Shown piece after piece: positions 17,887 through 27,303 of a DNA stretch of 64,000 nucleotides. The first letter of the stretch is position 1. Each line of letters starts with the position of its first letter. Under the pieces are notes generated by a model that saw only the letters and a list, made by a program, of their open reading frames with translations, was not told where the DNA came from and did not search any database. This stretch comes from Bacillus sp. UNC41MFS5 (GTDB lineage Bacteria > Bacillota > Bacilli > Bacillales_B > DSM-18226), in the NCBI RefSeq assembly GCF_000686805.1, contig NZ_JMLP01000005.1:306307-370306 (forward strand), given 5' to 3'. The translations under genes were made by a program, and so were the position numbers.

Positions 17887-18582
17887 TTGAACAAGAAACA
17901 GTGGATGATTCCTCTTTCAGCCACATTAATGTTGGGGCTGGCTGGATGTGCAAGTAATAATGATCGTGCAGGGGTTAACGATAACAATAAAAATTCTTTA
18001 AATCCGGTCGGATATTACTCCAATGAAAACCACCCAACCTCAAATAATAATCTTTTTAGAGATGACGACGGGGCAATTACGGAAATGATGGATCATTCTC
18101 TAGGGGATGAGGATCAAGTTACGAACGAAAACAAAAGAAGGCAGCTTCAAACTAAAGATGGAAATGGGAATCCAAAGAATCCAACAAAACCTTTAGCTTC
18201 CAATGACCGTAATATTTTCCAACGAGATAATCGCTTTAGTTCGAGTGATATGAATTATCACGGTCATTTAAATGTAAACACCAGAAATACTGGGGTGGCT
18301 ACTAACCCTGACTTTCAAAATAATGTTACGAATAAAATCAGAAACAAAGTAGGTGCGGTTCCTAATGTACAGGCGGTTCGATCCGTTGCCTATGGAAATA
18401 CAATCATTGTTTCCGTGAATTTAAATAACCATGGCAAAGCCGCAGCTACCAAAAGAGCGATTCAGAAAGCAGTACAGCCATACGCAAATGGAAGAACGGT
18501 AAAGGTCATCATTGATGAGGGAACCCTTGGCCGCGATCGTAACTTTTATAATGATAGTCAGCAGGAAAAAGGCGGAAGATAA
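17887..18582 (+). CDS. YhcN/YlaJ-family sporulation lipoprotein, CoxA-like
   Basis: The protein begins with a lipoprotein signal peptide. From TTG 17887 the sequence runs NKKQWMIPLSATLMLGLAGC, with the lipobox LAGC and the lipid-carrying cysteine at residue 20. An Asn-rich linker follows. The C-terminal YhcN/YlaJ domain (about 150-220) has IRNKVGAVPNVQAVRSV. In B. subtilis the gene next to safA is coxA (yrbB), a cortex protein of this family. ATGGAGGGGG precedes TTG 17887; longer in-frame starts would bury the signal peptide. The molecular function is unknown. Confidence 0.83.
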   Translation: MNKKQWMIPLSATLMLGLAGCASNNDRAGVNDNNKNSLNPVGYYSNENHPTSNNNLFRDDDGAITEMMDHSLGDEDQVTNENKRRQLQTKDGNGNPKNPTKPLASNDRNIFQRDNRFSSSDMNYHGHLNVNTRNTGVATNPDFQNNVTNKIRNKVGAVPNVQAVRSVAYGNTIIVSVNLNNHGKAAATKRAIQKAVQPYANGRTVKVIIDEGTLGRDRNFYNDSQQEKGGR

Positions 18583-18596
18583 TTCTTCCAGGTTGA

Positions 18597-18625
18597 GGGT
18601 AAAGCTATTTAGCTTTACCCTTTTT
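18597..18625 (+). terminator. Rho-independent terminator after the coxA-like gene
   Basis: A perfect 10-bp stem GGGTAAAGCT / AGCTTTACCC with a 4-nt loop is followed by TTTTT. Confidence 0.88.
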
Positions 18626-18712
18626 AACATGTCATGGAGGATAAAAAGGCAAAATAAGGCTAAACTATTACTGTATAGAAGGTTCAATTTTTAACAATAA
18701 GAGGTGAGTAGC

Positions 18713-19267
18713 ATGAGGTATCATTGGATGGCATGGTTTAGGTATATGTTCGCCGGATTCGCTGTTCTTCTCTTCATGTTTATTATTAATGCCAAGGAAA
18801 TGACCATTATTGGCTCAGCCGCACCCATGGATTACCATCAGAAAGAGGAAAAAACTGAACCTTTAAATATTAAGGTTATTTTGGAAAGGGTATATTTGGA
18901 TGGGGAAATAAGTCAAGAAGTGGTCAATGAGACATGCTGGTCCTTGGAGAACTTTTGGGCTAAGTATGACCAATGGCAGCCGATCGACATTGACGGATCG
19001 ACATTGGTTTTTCAAAAACAAGTCAATGACATATCTCCCTTGCTGAAAGCAAATGGCTTTTTTGGAATTACCGAAGAGGGTGTTTTGAGCATTTTTAATG
19101 GAAAACCTGACCAATTAAGAATTATCCAATCATTTTTTCAAATAGATATTAAGAGACTCGAGAGCACAAAGCAAGAAGAATTAATTCAAGGCATTCCAAT
19201 CAAAAATAAGAATCGATATGTAGAAGTGTTAGAGACATTTAAGCCTTATTCTTTAAAAAAAGAATAG
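18713..19267 (+). CDS. bofC: Forespore regulator BofC
   Basis: BofC is a forespore protein that restrains SpoIVB and so delays pro-sigma-K processing. The 184-residue protein has an N-terminal membrane or signal segment (about 8-27, FRYMFAGFAVLLFMFIINA) and an exported domain of about 130 residues. Identification uses the size, the membrane anchor, the sequence and its position before ruvA as in B. subtilis. GAGGTGAG is placed for ATG 18713; GTG 18704 lies within it. Its targets SpoIVFA/FB are encoded near the start of the window. Confidence 0.85.
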   Translation: MRYHWMAWFRYMFAGFAVLLFMFIINAKEMTIIGSAAPMDYHQKEEKTEPLNIKVILERVYLDGEISQEVVNETCWSLENFWAKYDQWQPIDIDGSTLVFQKQVNDISPLLKANGFFGITEEGVLSIFNGKPDQLRIIQSFFQIDIKRLESTKQEELIQGIPIKNKNRYVEVLETFKPYSLKKE

Positions 19268-19278
19268 AAATACTTATC

Positions 19279-19318
19279 AATCAGACTGATGCCGCCCTTT
19301 CAGCCTGGTTTTTTTTTG
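19279..19318 (+). terminator. Likely terminator after bofC
   Basis: The imperfect 11-bp stem AATCAGACTGA / TCAGCCTGGTT has one mismatch and one G-U pair. It is followed by about nine T residues. Confidence 0.6.
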
Positions 19319-19352
19319 AAAAATAGAGATCGATTAGGGTGTTTCAGTGGTG

Positions 19353-19513
19353 CAATGAGCGAATTTCGATGTTCAATGAGCGAATTCCGCACTAAAATGA
19401 GCGAATCCAATTTCTATCAGCGAATTCCAAGCATCTATCAGCGAATATCGCAATTCTATCAGCGAATTCCCAACTTCAATCGGCGAATATCGCAATTCTA
19501 TCAGCGAATCGAA
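19353..19513. repeat. 21-bp tandem array with GCGAAT core
   Basis: Eight copies of GCGAAT start at 19359, 19380, 19401, 19420, 19441, 19462, 19483 and 19504, so the period is 21 bp with one 19-bp step. The first three copies are preceded by AATGA and the last five by ATCA or ATCG. The rest of each unit varies. The stretch between bofC and ruvA contains no credible gene: the frame that crosses it reads only the repeat. Confidence 0.85.
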
Positions 19514-19597
19514 AAATCCCCCTCCTTGCGAAGCCGTATTCCGAATAGTTCGATGTTTCTCCCAATAGTTATTTTCTATAACTTACGTAAAATTGTA

Positions 19598-19606
19598 TGG
19601 TAGAAT
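19598..19606 (+). promoter_or_regulatory. Extended -10 promoter of ruvAB
   Basis: TGG-TAGAAT forms an extended -10 about 35 bp before ruvA. No clear -35 is visible 17 bp upstream, which extended -10 promoters can tolerate. Confidence 0.5.
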
Positions 19607-19640
19607 GAAATACAGTGCAAAACTAGGGGAGAGAATGCAA

Positions 19641-20252
19641 GTGTACGAATTTTTTAAAGGGACCGTCGAATTTGTCGGTCCAGAATATATCGTGATTGAA
19701 AACAACGGAATCGGCTACCAAATCGCAACACCCAATCCGTTTATCTATGCGGGTAAAATGGAAACAATGGTAACAGTATATACCTATCATTATGTTCGTG
19801 AGGATATCAATGCCCTCTACGGCTTTGAAACTAGAGAAGAGAAAAAGCTTTTTACAAAATTATTAAATGTCTCAGGAATTGGTCCAAAAGGGGCACTCGC
19901 CATACTTGCTTCTGGTGAAGTGCAGCAGGTGGTTACGGCTGTTGAAAATGAGGATGAGAGTTTCCTTGTCAAATTCCCGGGAGTTGGCAAAAAAACAGCC
20001 CGTCAAATGATCCTGGACCTAAAAGGAAAATTGCAGGACATTGTTCCAGATTACTTCCCTAACTTATTTAATGCTGACCAACTTGAGCTGCATACACAAA
20101 AGGGTAATTCAAATTTAGAAGAAGCCATTCTTGCCCTGAAAGCATTAGGTTATTCCGAGAAAGAAATCAAAAAGATAACACCTGAGTTAAGAAAAGAACA
20201 AATGTCTACGGACCAATACATTAAAAAAGCCCTGCAGCGGCTTTTAAAATAG
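19641..20252 (+). CDS. ruvA: Holliday junction helicase subunit RuvA
   Basis: RuvA binds four-way junctions and loads RuvB for branch migration. The OB-fold start [19 protein letters not shown] is typical. Two helix-hairpin-helix motifs follow ([16 protein letters not shown] and [13 protein letters not shown]), and a C-terminal domain binds RuvB. I prefer GTG 19641, which gives the family-typical first residues 10 nt after AGGGGA. ATG 19635 is the alternative. It forms an operon with ruvB. Confidence 0.94.
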   Translation: MYEFFKGTVEFVGPEYIVIENNGIGYQIATPNPFIYAGKMETMVTVYTYHYVREDINALYGFETREEKKLFTKLLNVSGIGPKGALAILASGEVQQVVTAVENEDESFLVKFPGVGKKTARQMILDLKGKLQDIVPDYFPNLFNADQLELHTQKGNSNLEEAILALKALGYSEKEIKKITPELRKEQMSTDQYIKKALQRLLK

Positions 20253-20262
20253 GTGATGATTC

Positions 20263-21264
20263 ATGGAAGATCGGATTATTTCTAGTGAAGTTAACGAGAG
20301 CGAGATGAGCATTGAACAGAGCCTTAGGCCGCAAGTTCTCAGTCAATATATAGGGCAAGATCAAGTAAAGGAAAATCTCGATATTTATATAAAGGCTGCA
20401 AAAATGCGGAAGGAAACGTTAGATCATGTATTGCTTTATGGTCCGCCCGGATTAGGAAAAACGACACTTGCCGTCATTATCGCCAATGAAATGGGTGTAA
20501 ATATCCGAACCACTTCAGGACCAGCAATAGAAAGACCCGGTGATTTAGCAGCGATTCTTACGGCACTGGAGCCTGGAGATGTATTATTTATTGATGAAAT
20601 CCATCGATTGCAACGGACGATCGAAGAAGTTCTTTATCCAGCGATGGAGGATTTTTGCCTTGATATTGTTATCGGCAAGGGACCAAGCGCGAGGTCTGTA
20701 CGCCTTGATCTCCCACCGTTTACTCTGGTTGGTGCGACAACGAGGGCAGGTTCCTTATCGGCTCCATTACGCGACCGGTTTGGAGTTTTAAGTCGTCTCG
20801 AGTATTATAAGGAAGACCAATTGAAAAATATTGTCCTGCGAACAGCTGAAGTGTTCGGTACCGAAATTGACGGCCTTTCAGCAGCAGAAATTGCTCGGAG
20901 ATCACGGGGGACCCCGAGGATTGCGAACCGTCTCCTCCGCCGGGTGAGAGATTTTGCCCAAGTAAGAGGGGATGGAACAATTGATCTTGCTCTTGCACGA
21001 GAAGCACTTGAACTGCTTCAAGTCGATAAACTAGGATTAGATCATATCGACCATAAACTGCTGAAGGGCATTATCGAAAGATTCCGCGGTGGTCCCGTCG
21101 GACTGGATACGATTGCAGCTTCCATTGGAGAAGAATCTGAAACCATCGAAGATGTATATGAACCATATTTATTACAAATTGGTTTTTTACAAAGAACTCC
21201 ACGTGGCAGGGTGGTAACCCCGCTGGTTTATAACCATTTTGGGATGGATATGCCGGCCACTTGA
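20263..21264 (+). CDS. ruvB: Holliday junction helicase ATPase RuvB
   Basis: RuvB is the AAA+ motor of RuvAB. Walker [10 protein letters not shown] is near residues 64-72, Walker B IDEIHR near 111-116, and sensor 1 is in GATTRAG. The C-terminal winged helix includes FLQRTPRGR. Length (333 aa) and the 10-bp gap after ruvA are normal. Confidence 0.98.
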   Translation: MEDRIISSEVNESEMSIEQSLRPQVLSQYIGQDQVKENLDIYIKAAKMRKETLDHVLLYGPPGLGKTTLAVIIANEMGVNIRTTSGPAIERPGDLAAILTALEPGDVLFIDEIHRLQRTIEEVLYPAMEDFCLDIVIGKGPSARSVRLDLPPFTLVGATTRAGSLSAPLRDRFGVLSRLEYYKEDQLKNIVLRTAEVFGTEIDGLSAAEIARRSRGTPRIANRLLRRVRDFAQVRGDGTIDLALAREALELLQVDKLGLDHIDHKLLKGIIERFRGGPVGLDTIAASIGEESETIEDVYEPYLLQIGFLQRTPRGRVVTPLVYNHFGMDMPAT

Positions 21265-21298
21265 TTAATTATTAAAAAATAGATTAGGGTGTCATAAT

Positions 21299-22327
21299 AT
21301 GAAGGTAGATTTATTTGATTTTCATTTACCGGAGGAGTTAATTGCGCAGGTCCCATTGCAAAATCGGACCGACAGCCGCTTAATGGTCCTTGATAAACAA
21401 TCCGGTGAATTAAAGCATGAAGTATTTAAAGATGTGATTGAGTATTTGCGTGAAGGAGATTGCCTTGTCTTAAACGATACAAAGGTACTTCCTGCACGTC
21501 TTTTTGGTGTCAAAAAAGATACAGGTGCAAAAATTGAAGTTTTACTCTTGAAGCAGCTGGAAGGAGACAGTTGGGAAACACTTGTTAAGCCAGCAAAAAG
21601 AGTAAAAGAAGGAACCGAAATCGATTTCGGCGATGGATTACTTACAGCCGTTTGCACTGGAACCTCGGAACATGGCGGGCGTGTTTTAGAATTCAAATAT
21701 GAAGGCATTTTTTATGAGGTGCTTGACCAATTAGGCGAAATGCCGCTCCCACCATACATAAAAGAGCAGCTCGAGGACCGGGATCGATATCAGACTGTGT
21801 ATGCGCGTGAACCTGGTTCAGCCGCAGCGCCAACTGCTGGTCTTCATTTTACAGACCGCTTATTAGAAGAGATTAAAGCAAAAGGTGTCCATATTGCCTT
21901 TATTACCCTCCATGTCGGACTGGGGACTTTCCGTCCTGTGAGTGTAGATGATGTATTAGAGCACGATATGCACTCTGAATTTTATATGATGACAGAAGGG
22001 ACAGCCAGGCTGCTAAATGAGGTTAGAAGTAATGGGGGCAGAATCATTTCAGTAGGGACAACCTCCACTCGCACACTTGAAACCATTGCCTCGGCAAATG
22101 ATGGGCAATTTATAGAAGGAAGCGGCTGGACAAACATTTTTATTTATCCCGGCTATGAATTTAAAGCCATTGATGGAATGATTACGAACTTTCACTTGCC
22201 GAAATCAACCTTGATTATGCTTGTCAGTGCGTTAGCAGGCAGAGAACATGTGCTACATGCCTATCAAACTGCTGTAGCTGAGAGGTATCGTTTTTTTAGT
22301 TTTGGTGATGCGATGTTAGTCATCTAA
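21299..22327 (+). CDS. queA: S-adenosylmethionine:tRNA ribosyltransferase-isomerase
   Basis: QueA transfers the ribosyl group of SAM to preQ1 in tRNA, giving epoxyqueuosine at the wobble position of GUN anticodons. The 342-residue protein has the family start [15 protein letters not shown] and the conserved APTAGLHFT and [10 protein letters not shown] stretches. It lies between ruvB and tgt as in B. subtilis, so both queuosine-insertion enzymes are co-transcribed. Confidence 0.97.
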   Translation: MKVDLFDFHLPEELIAQVPLQNRTDSRLMVLDKQSGELKHEVFKDVIEYLREGDCLVLNDTKVLPARLFGVKKDTGAKIEVLLLKQLEGDSWETLVKPAKRVKEGTEIDFGDGLLTAVCTGTSEHGGRVLEFKYEGIFYEVLDQLGEMPLPPYIKEQLEDRDRYQTVYAREPGSAAAPTAGLHFTDRLLEEIKAKGVHIAFITLHVGLGTFRPVSVDDVLEHDMHSEFYMMTEGTARLLNEVRSNGGRIISVGTTSTRTLETIASANDGQFIEGSGWTNIFIYPGYEFKAIDGMITNFHLPKSTLIMLVSALAGREHVLHAYQTAVAERYRFFSFGDAMLVI

Positions 22328-22339
22328 GGATTGCATTAG

Positions 22340-23494
<1,155 letters not shown>

Positions 23495-23523
23495 TAGATG
23501 TTTATTGAAAGGAGGGAAACAGG

Positions 23524-23814
23524 ATGTCTGGAGGAATTGGTACAATCATTCCATTAATATTAATGTTTGTGTTATTTTATTTCCTATTAATTCGCCCGCA
23601 ACAAAAGCGCCAAAAAGCGGTTCAGAAAATGCAAAGTGATTTAAAAAAGGGTGATAAAGTAGTCACGATTGGTGGATTACATGGTTTTATAGATTCAATT
23701 GATGACAATAAAGCCGTCATTAAATGTGGTGACGGAAGCCGTCTTACATTTGACCGTAATGCTATTCGTGAAGTCACTGCTGATGCAGGCGAAAGCGTAA
23801 ACCTATCAAAATAA
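23524..23814 (+). CDS. yajC: Preprotein translocase accessory subunit YajC
   Basis: YajC associates with SecDF in the Sec translocon. The 96-residue protein has one N-terminal membrane segment (about 4-22, GIGTIIPLILMFVLFYFLL) followed by the signature IRPQQKRQK and a cytoplasmic SH3-like domain. GGAGGGAAACAGG precedes the ATG. The gene lies after tgt and about 3.5 kb before secDF. Confidence 0.95.
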   Translation: MSGGIGTIIPLILMFVLFYFLLIRPQQKRQKAVQKMQSDLKKGDKVVTIGGLHGFIDSIDDNKAVIKCGDGSRLTFDRNAIREVTADAGESVNLSK

Positions 23815-23823
23815 TATCAAACA

Positions 23824-23853
23824 AAAAGGAAGCCGCGGTGTTGGCTTCCTTTT
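23824..23853 (+). terminator. Terminator after yajC
   Basis: The 11-bp stem AAAAGGAAGCC / GGCTTCCTTTT has an 8-nt loop. It separates yajC from the convergent yrzE-like gene and may act both ways. Confidence 0.82.
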
Positions 23854-23864
23854 ACTATTGTTAG

Positions 23865-24257
23865 CTAAGCAGATCTACGAGAATTATTCGTAGATATGTT
23901 TACTCCTAAAATACCACCCATCATCGCAATTAATGTGTAGCAAGTATGGTAAATGACTTGTTCGCTATCAAACAAGCGATCATATCCTAAGTACTGGAAT
24001 AAAAAGACAATGACTGAGTAGATTAAGCCAGTCATTCCCCCAATAAGCCAACCCTTTTCTTTTCTTTTTCCTCCAGATAAAAAACCGCCTCCGAATAGCC
24101 CGATAAAAGATAGTGCCGTAACTACGTATTGAAGTGATACCTCACGTGCAGACGTAAACCTAAGAATAAACGCAAATATTAGGCTGCTAATTACAGCAAA
24201 AACGAGAATAAAAATTAATCCGTACAGAATGGAAGTGCCAAAGCTTTTCGATTCGAT
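23865..24257 (-). CDS. yrzE: TIGR04086/YrzE-type membrane protein with a non-canonical start codon
   Basis: An uninterrupted minus-strand frame runs from the TAG at 23867-23865 up to a TGA at 24275-24273. It encodes about 130 residues with four hydrophobic segments: GTSILYGLIFILVFAVIS, QYVVTALSFIGLFGGGFL, GWLIGGMTGLIYSVIVFL and TLIAMMGGILGVN. Content, size and position after yajC match the TIGR04086/YrzE family as I know it. No ATG, GTG or TTG occurs in frame before about residue 75. AGGGGG lies 9 nt upstream of an ATC at 24257, so ATC is the best start unless the sequence has an error. Confidence 0.75.
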   Translation of the reverse strand: MESKSFGTSILYGLIFILVFAVISSLIFAFILRFTSAREVSLQYVVTALSFIGLFGGGFLSGGKRKEKGWLIGGMTGLIYSVIVFLFQYLGYDRLFDSEQVIYHTCYTLIAMMGGILGVNISTNNSRRSA

Positions 24258-24484
24258 TTTAACTCTCCCCCTTCAATTGCCCTTTAGGCTGGCATTTATA
24301 TAAACTCTTTCGTGCCTGCCCCTAGTTAAGTTTCTTCCTAGTACAAGCGTATTCGTGAAAGGGGAAAAGTAGAATAAATTTTATATGATTTTTTAATGGA
24401 AGAGGGTGTTGGTATTTTATTCCGCTAATTTTTCACTTTATAATGCAAACAATATCGTTGAATGTAAAAAAAGGGGCGACAGTT

Positions 24485-25144
24485 ATGGAAGAATATGTGA
24501 CGATTGTGTATCGAACATTGTTTTTTTATGTACTTATCCTAGTTATTTTTCGTGTAATGGGGAAAAGGGAAATTGGAGAATTAAGTATTCTGGATCTCGT
24601 TGTTTTTATCATGATTGGTGAAATGGCTGTTGTTTCAATCGATGAACCAAAAGATCCTTTGATTTATACAGTTGTGCCTATGATTTTACTAATGATCATT
24701 CAAATACTTCTAGCGCTCATTTCTTTAAAAAGTAAAAAATTCCGTAATCTCATTGATGGGCAGCCAAGCATTATTATTAATCGAGGGAAAATTGATGAGA
24801 AAGCGATGAGGAAGCAGCGGTATAATTTTGATGATTTAATGACACAGCTCCGTGAAAAAGACATTCGTAGTATTGCCGACGTTGAATTTGCGATTCTTGA
24901 ATCCTCGGGAAGTTTGTCCGTCATTGAAAAGCTAAAGAATGAAAACGCAGAATCTCAGCAAGGAGATATTACAATCCCTTTAATACTAGATGGGAATATT
25001 GATGATGAAAATTTAATAAGAATTAATAAAACAAATCTCTGGCTGCGTCAGGAGTTGAAAAAACAGGGCTATCGAGATGTTAAGAAGATCTCTTTTTGTA
25101 GTTTTGAAAACGGAAAATTCTTTATCGACTTAAAGGATGAATGA
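24485..25144 (+). CDS. yrbG: DUF421 membrane protein YrbG
   Basis: This YetF/YrbG-family protein has three predicted membrane segments in the first 80 residues (including TLFFYVLILVIFRVMGK and PMILLMIIQILLALISL). The family motif GKREIGELSILDLVVFIMIGE follows at about residues 24-44. A cytoplasmic DUF421 domain covers the second half. Function is unknown; relatives affect spore germination or permeability. Start ATG 24485 has AGGGGCG upstream. The longer frame from 24443 lacks a ribosome binding site. Order yajC-yrzE-yrbG-spoVB matches B. subtilis. Confidence 0.88.
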   Translation: MEEYVTIVYRTLFFYVLILVIFRVMGKREIGELSILDLVVFIMIGEMAVVSIDEPKDPLIYTVVPMILLMIIQILLALISLKSKKFRNLIDGQPSIIINRGKIDEKAMRKQRYNFDDLMTQLREKDIRSIADVEFAILESSGSLSVIEKLKNENAESQQGDITIPLILDGNIDDENLIRINKTNLWLRQELKKQGYRDVKKISFCSFENGKFFIDLKDE

Positions 25145-25148
25145 ACAA

Positions 25149-25175
25149 AAGACACGCGCATGCGTGTCTTATTTC
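25149..25175. terminator. Bidirectional terminator between yrbG and spoVB
   Basis: The palindrome AAGACACGC / GCGTGTCTT with a GCAT loop lies between convergent stop codons, with A-rich and T-rich flanks. Confidence 0.82.
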
Positions 25176-25176
25176 T

Positions 25177-26724
25177 TTAGGCAAAAATGTTTCCAATCCA
25201 AGGAATTCGTTTTAGTTCATCCCTTTTTATTAAACCTAACATAAGTACCAAAACAGTATAGGAAATGGACATGGCTAGCAAAGATAGAAGGACTCTTATG
25301 GCTAACGATTCATTAAGAAATAGGTGTGCAAATGACCAATAACCAAGCCAGCCAGATCCACCCATAACAAGAAATCCCTTTATATAATCGCGAACATAAA
25401 ACGAAAAAGAAATCTTTTTTAGTACAGTGGCAAAATGAAGAATGGTCACTAAAACAAAGCCGACGAGAATTCCTATTGCCACCCCATTAATACCAAAGGA
25501 GGCTTGGGATGCCAGTAAAAAGATGACTGCTGTTTTAACGATGGCACCAATCAGACTATTAATCATAGCCGCCCGGGCAAGATTCAATGCCTGCAATACT
25601 GCCTGTAATGGTCCTTGATAGTAATAGAATAAGAAGAAAGGAGCCATCAATCGGATGAAATAAGAGCCTTTAGAAGAGCCATACATCAGCTCCATTAAAG
25701 GGTCGGCCAATACATAAAGCACAACGACCGCCAATCCTCCTGATAAGAAGGCAAATCTTAGGGCTTGTTGTAATCGGTATTCAATTAATTTTTTGTTGTT
25801 TTGGGTATTGGCTTCACTAATCGCAGGGACGAGTGAAGTGGCTAAAGAAAAAGTGATGAATGATGGTAACATCAATAGTGGCATGGCAAAACCGGTTAAG
25901 GCCCCATATTGTTTAGTGGCTTCGACGGTGACGACACCCGCAAGGGCTAAGCTATGAACCACAACAATTGGTTCAAAAAACCATGCCACCGATCCAATCA
26001 TCCGGCTTCCCATGGTCGGCAGGGCAATATCCATTAGGTCTTTAAATGTTTGTTTCCCACTGTGAACAAATTGAAAGAATTTTTTCCGGAGCCTAAAACG
26101 TTTTTTTAATTTAAAGGTAGTCATTAAATAAATGAGTGATACAAGTTCACCAATCACAGAAGAAATCATAGCAGCAGCGGCTGCATATTCGATTCCATAA
26201 GGAAGGAACGCTTTTGTCATAACGGCAATCAGGGAAATTCGTACAAATTGTTCTAAAATTTGTGAGATTGCAGAAGGACGCATCTGTTGTCTTCCTTGAA
26301 AGTATCCTCTTAGTACCGAGGAAATAGCAATCACAGGAACGACTGGAGCTATGGCAATTAAGGGATAAAAGGTCCGTGGGTCCGTAAACAATGTTTTCGA
26401 GAGCAGTGGTGCAAGTAATAATAGAGCTGGGGTAAAAATAAGAGACAGTGAAATTGTTATCGCAAGGGAAACGACAAGAATTTTTTTAATCTCTGCAAAA
26501 TTGCCTTTGGCTTCTGCCTCAGCCACATTTTTTGAAATAGCCACAGGCAGTCCCATCTGTGTGAGCGTCACTACAAGGATAAAGGTAGGAAACGCCATCA
26601 TGTATAAGCCAACGCCTTCTTCCCCTATACTCCGAGCTATAACAATTCGATTTATGAAACCAAGGACTCTTGTGATAAGGCCTGCGATTAATAGGATAAA
26701 GGTCCCTTTTAAAAACTTCGACAT
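25177..26724 (-). CDS. spoVB: Stage V sporulation protein B, lipid flippase family
   Basis: SpoVB is a multidrug/oligosaccharidyl-lipid/polysaccharide exporter superfamily member needed for spore cortex synthesis, probably flipping lipid-linked precursors. The protein has about 14 membrane helices. It starts MSKFLKGTFILLIAGLITRVLGF, with the conserved N-terminal KG/R-GF pattern. AAGGTGGG precedes ATG 26724, giving 515 aa; an in-frame GTG at 26736 lies in that Shine-Dalgarno. It is transcribed against yrbG and divergently from comN. Confidence 0.93.
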   Translation of the reverse strand: MSKFLKGTFILLIAGLITRVLGFINRIVIARSIGEEGVGLYMMAFPTFILVVTLTQMGLPVAISKNVAEAEAKGNFAEIKKILVVSLAITISLSLIFTPALLLLAPLLSKTLFTDPRTFYPLIAIAPVVPVIAISSVLRGYFQGRQQMRPSAISQILEQFVRISLIAVMTKAFLPYGIEYAAAAAMISSVIGELVSLIYLMTTFKLKKRFRLRKKFFQFVHSGKQTFKDLMDIALPTMGSRMIGSVAWFFEPIVVVHSLALAGVVTVEATKQYGALTGFAMPLLMLPSFITFSLATSLVPAISEANTQNNKKLIEYRLQQALRFAFLSGGLAVVVLYVLADPLMELMYGSSKGSYFIRLMAPFFLFYYYQGPLQAVLQALNLARAAMINSLIGAIVKTAVIFLLASQASFGINGVAIGILVGFVLVTILHFATVLKKISFSFYVRDYIKGFLVMGGSGWLGYWSFAHLFLNESLAIRVLLSLLAMSISYTVLVLMLGLIKRDELKRIPWIGNIFA

Positions 26725-26862
26725 GCTGATTCCCACCTTCTCAAATAAGAAGAATTCATATACAATTAACTATATGCGTAAGGGTGGACAAAGCATGACA
26801 AGTTGTATCAGCTTTTTGGCAAGGTTCAATTAAAGGGGAGATTCTCCAAGGAGGCAGTCGTA

Positions 26863-27159
26863 ATGGATGAACGTCACAGATTCGAACATTTTCGCTCCCA
26901 GGTCCAGCCAGCCGTAGCGAGTAAACTTATAGAGTTTCAGTTGCTAGGGCTTGATTCGGTAACGGAGGAGGAATTTTGGGATTTTTTAATTAAGAAAAAG
27001 TGGAAAAAAATCAAGAAAGAAATGAAACTGTACGAAATGATCCAAGAAATACTGTCTGTTAAAGCAAGTGATTTTATCAATTTTGCGACAATTGAGGCCT
27101 ATAAAGCTTCCGACTTCTCCATGGATAATGAAGATGAATTAAAGGAACTTTTAAAATAG
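26863..27159 (+). CDS. comN: Post-transcriptional regulator ComN (YrzD)
   Basis: ComN promotes accumulation and septal/polar localisation of comE mRNA in B. subtilis. The 98-residue acidic/basic protein has no membrane segment. The middle is rich in Lys and aromatic residues (FWDFLIKKKWKKIKKEMK). AAGGAGG lies 8 nt before ATG 26863; the longer frame to 26803 is unsupported. Position between spoVB and secDF matches B. subtilis. The call rests on sequence type and synteny. Confidence 0.82.
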   Translation: MDERHRFEHFRSQVQPAVASKLIEFQLLGLDSVTEEEFWDFLIKKKWKKIKKEMKLYEMIQEILSVKASDFINFATIEAYKASDFSMDNEDELKELLK

Positions 27160-27189
27160 AAATAAGATAGATTCTCATATTATTGTAAA

Positions 27190-27218
27190 TTGACAGCCAA
27201 TCCATCTTCTTTCATAAT
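27190..27218 (+). promoter_or_regulatory. Sigma-A promoter of secDF
   Basis: TTGACA (27190-27195), 17 nt, CATAAT (27213-27218). It is the only strong promoter between comN and secDF, and leaves an untranslated leader of about 80 nt. Confidence 0.7.
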
Positions 27219-27303
27219 GAAGGAAGTGACTTTTTTCTTATTTTTATATAAGGATTAGACGGAACAGTGCTGATGTACATGCATTAAGGAGGAACAATAC
27301 ATA

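Noticed and set aside
19289..19603. 104-codon ORF between bofC and ruvA
   Set aside because: It only translates the 21-bp GCGAAT array (repeating YQRI/MSEF units); no ribosome binding site or known family.
23865..24260. Empty intergenic gap after yajC
   Set aside because: The minus strand encodes a full TIGR04086-like membrane protein, so the region is a gene with an unusual start.
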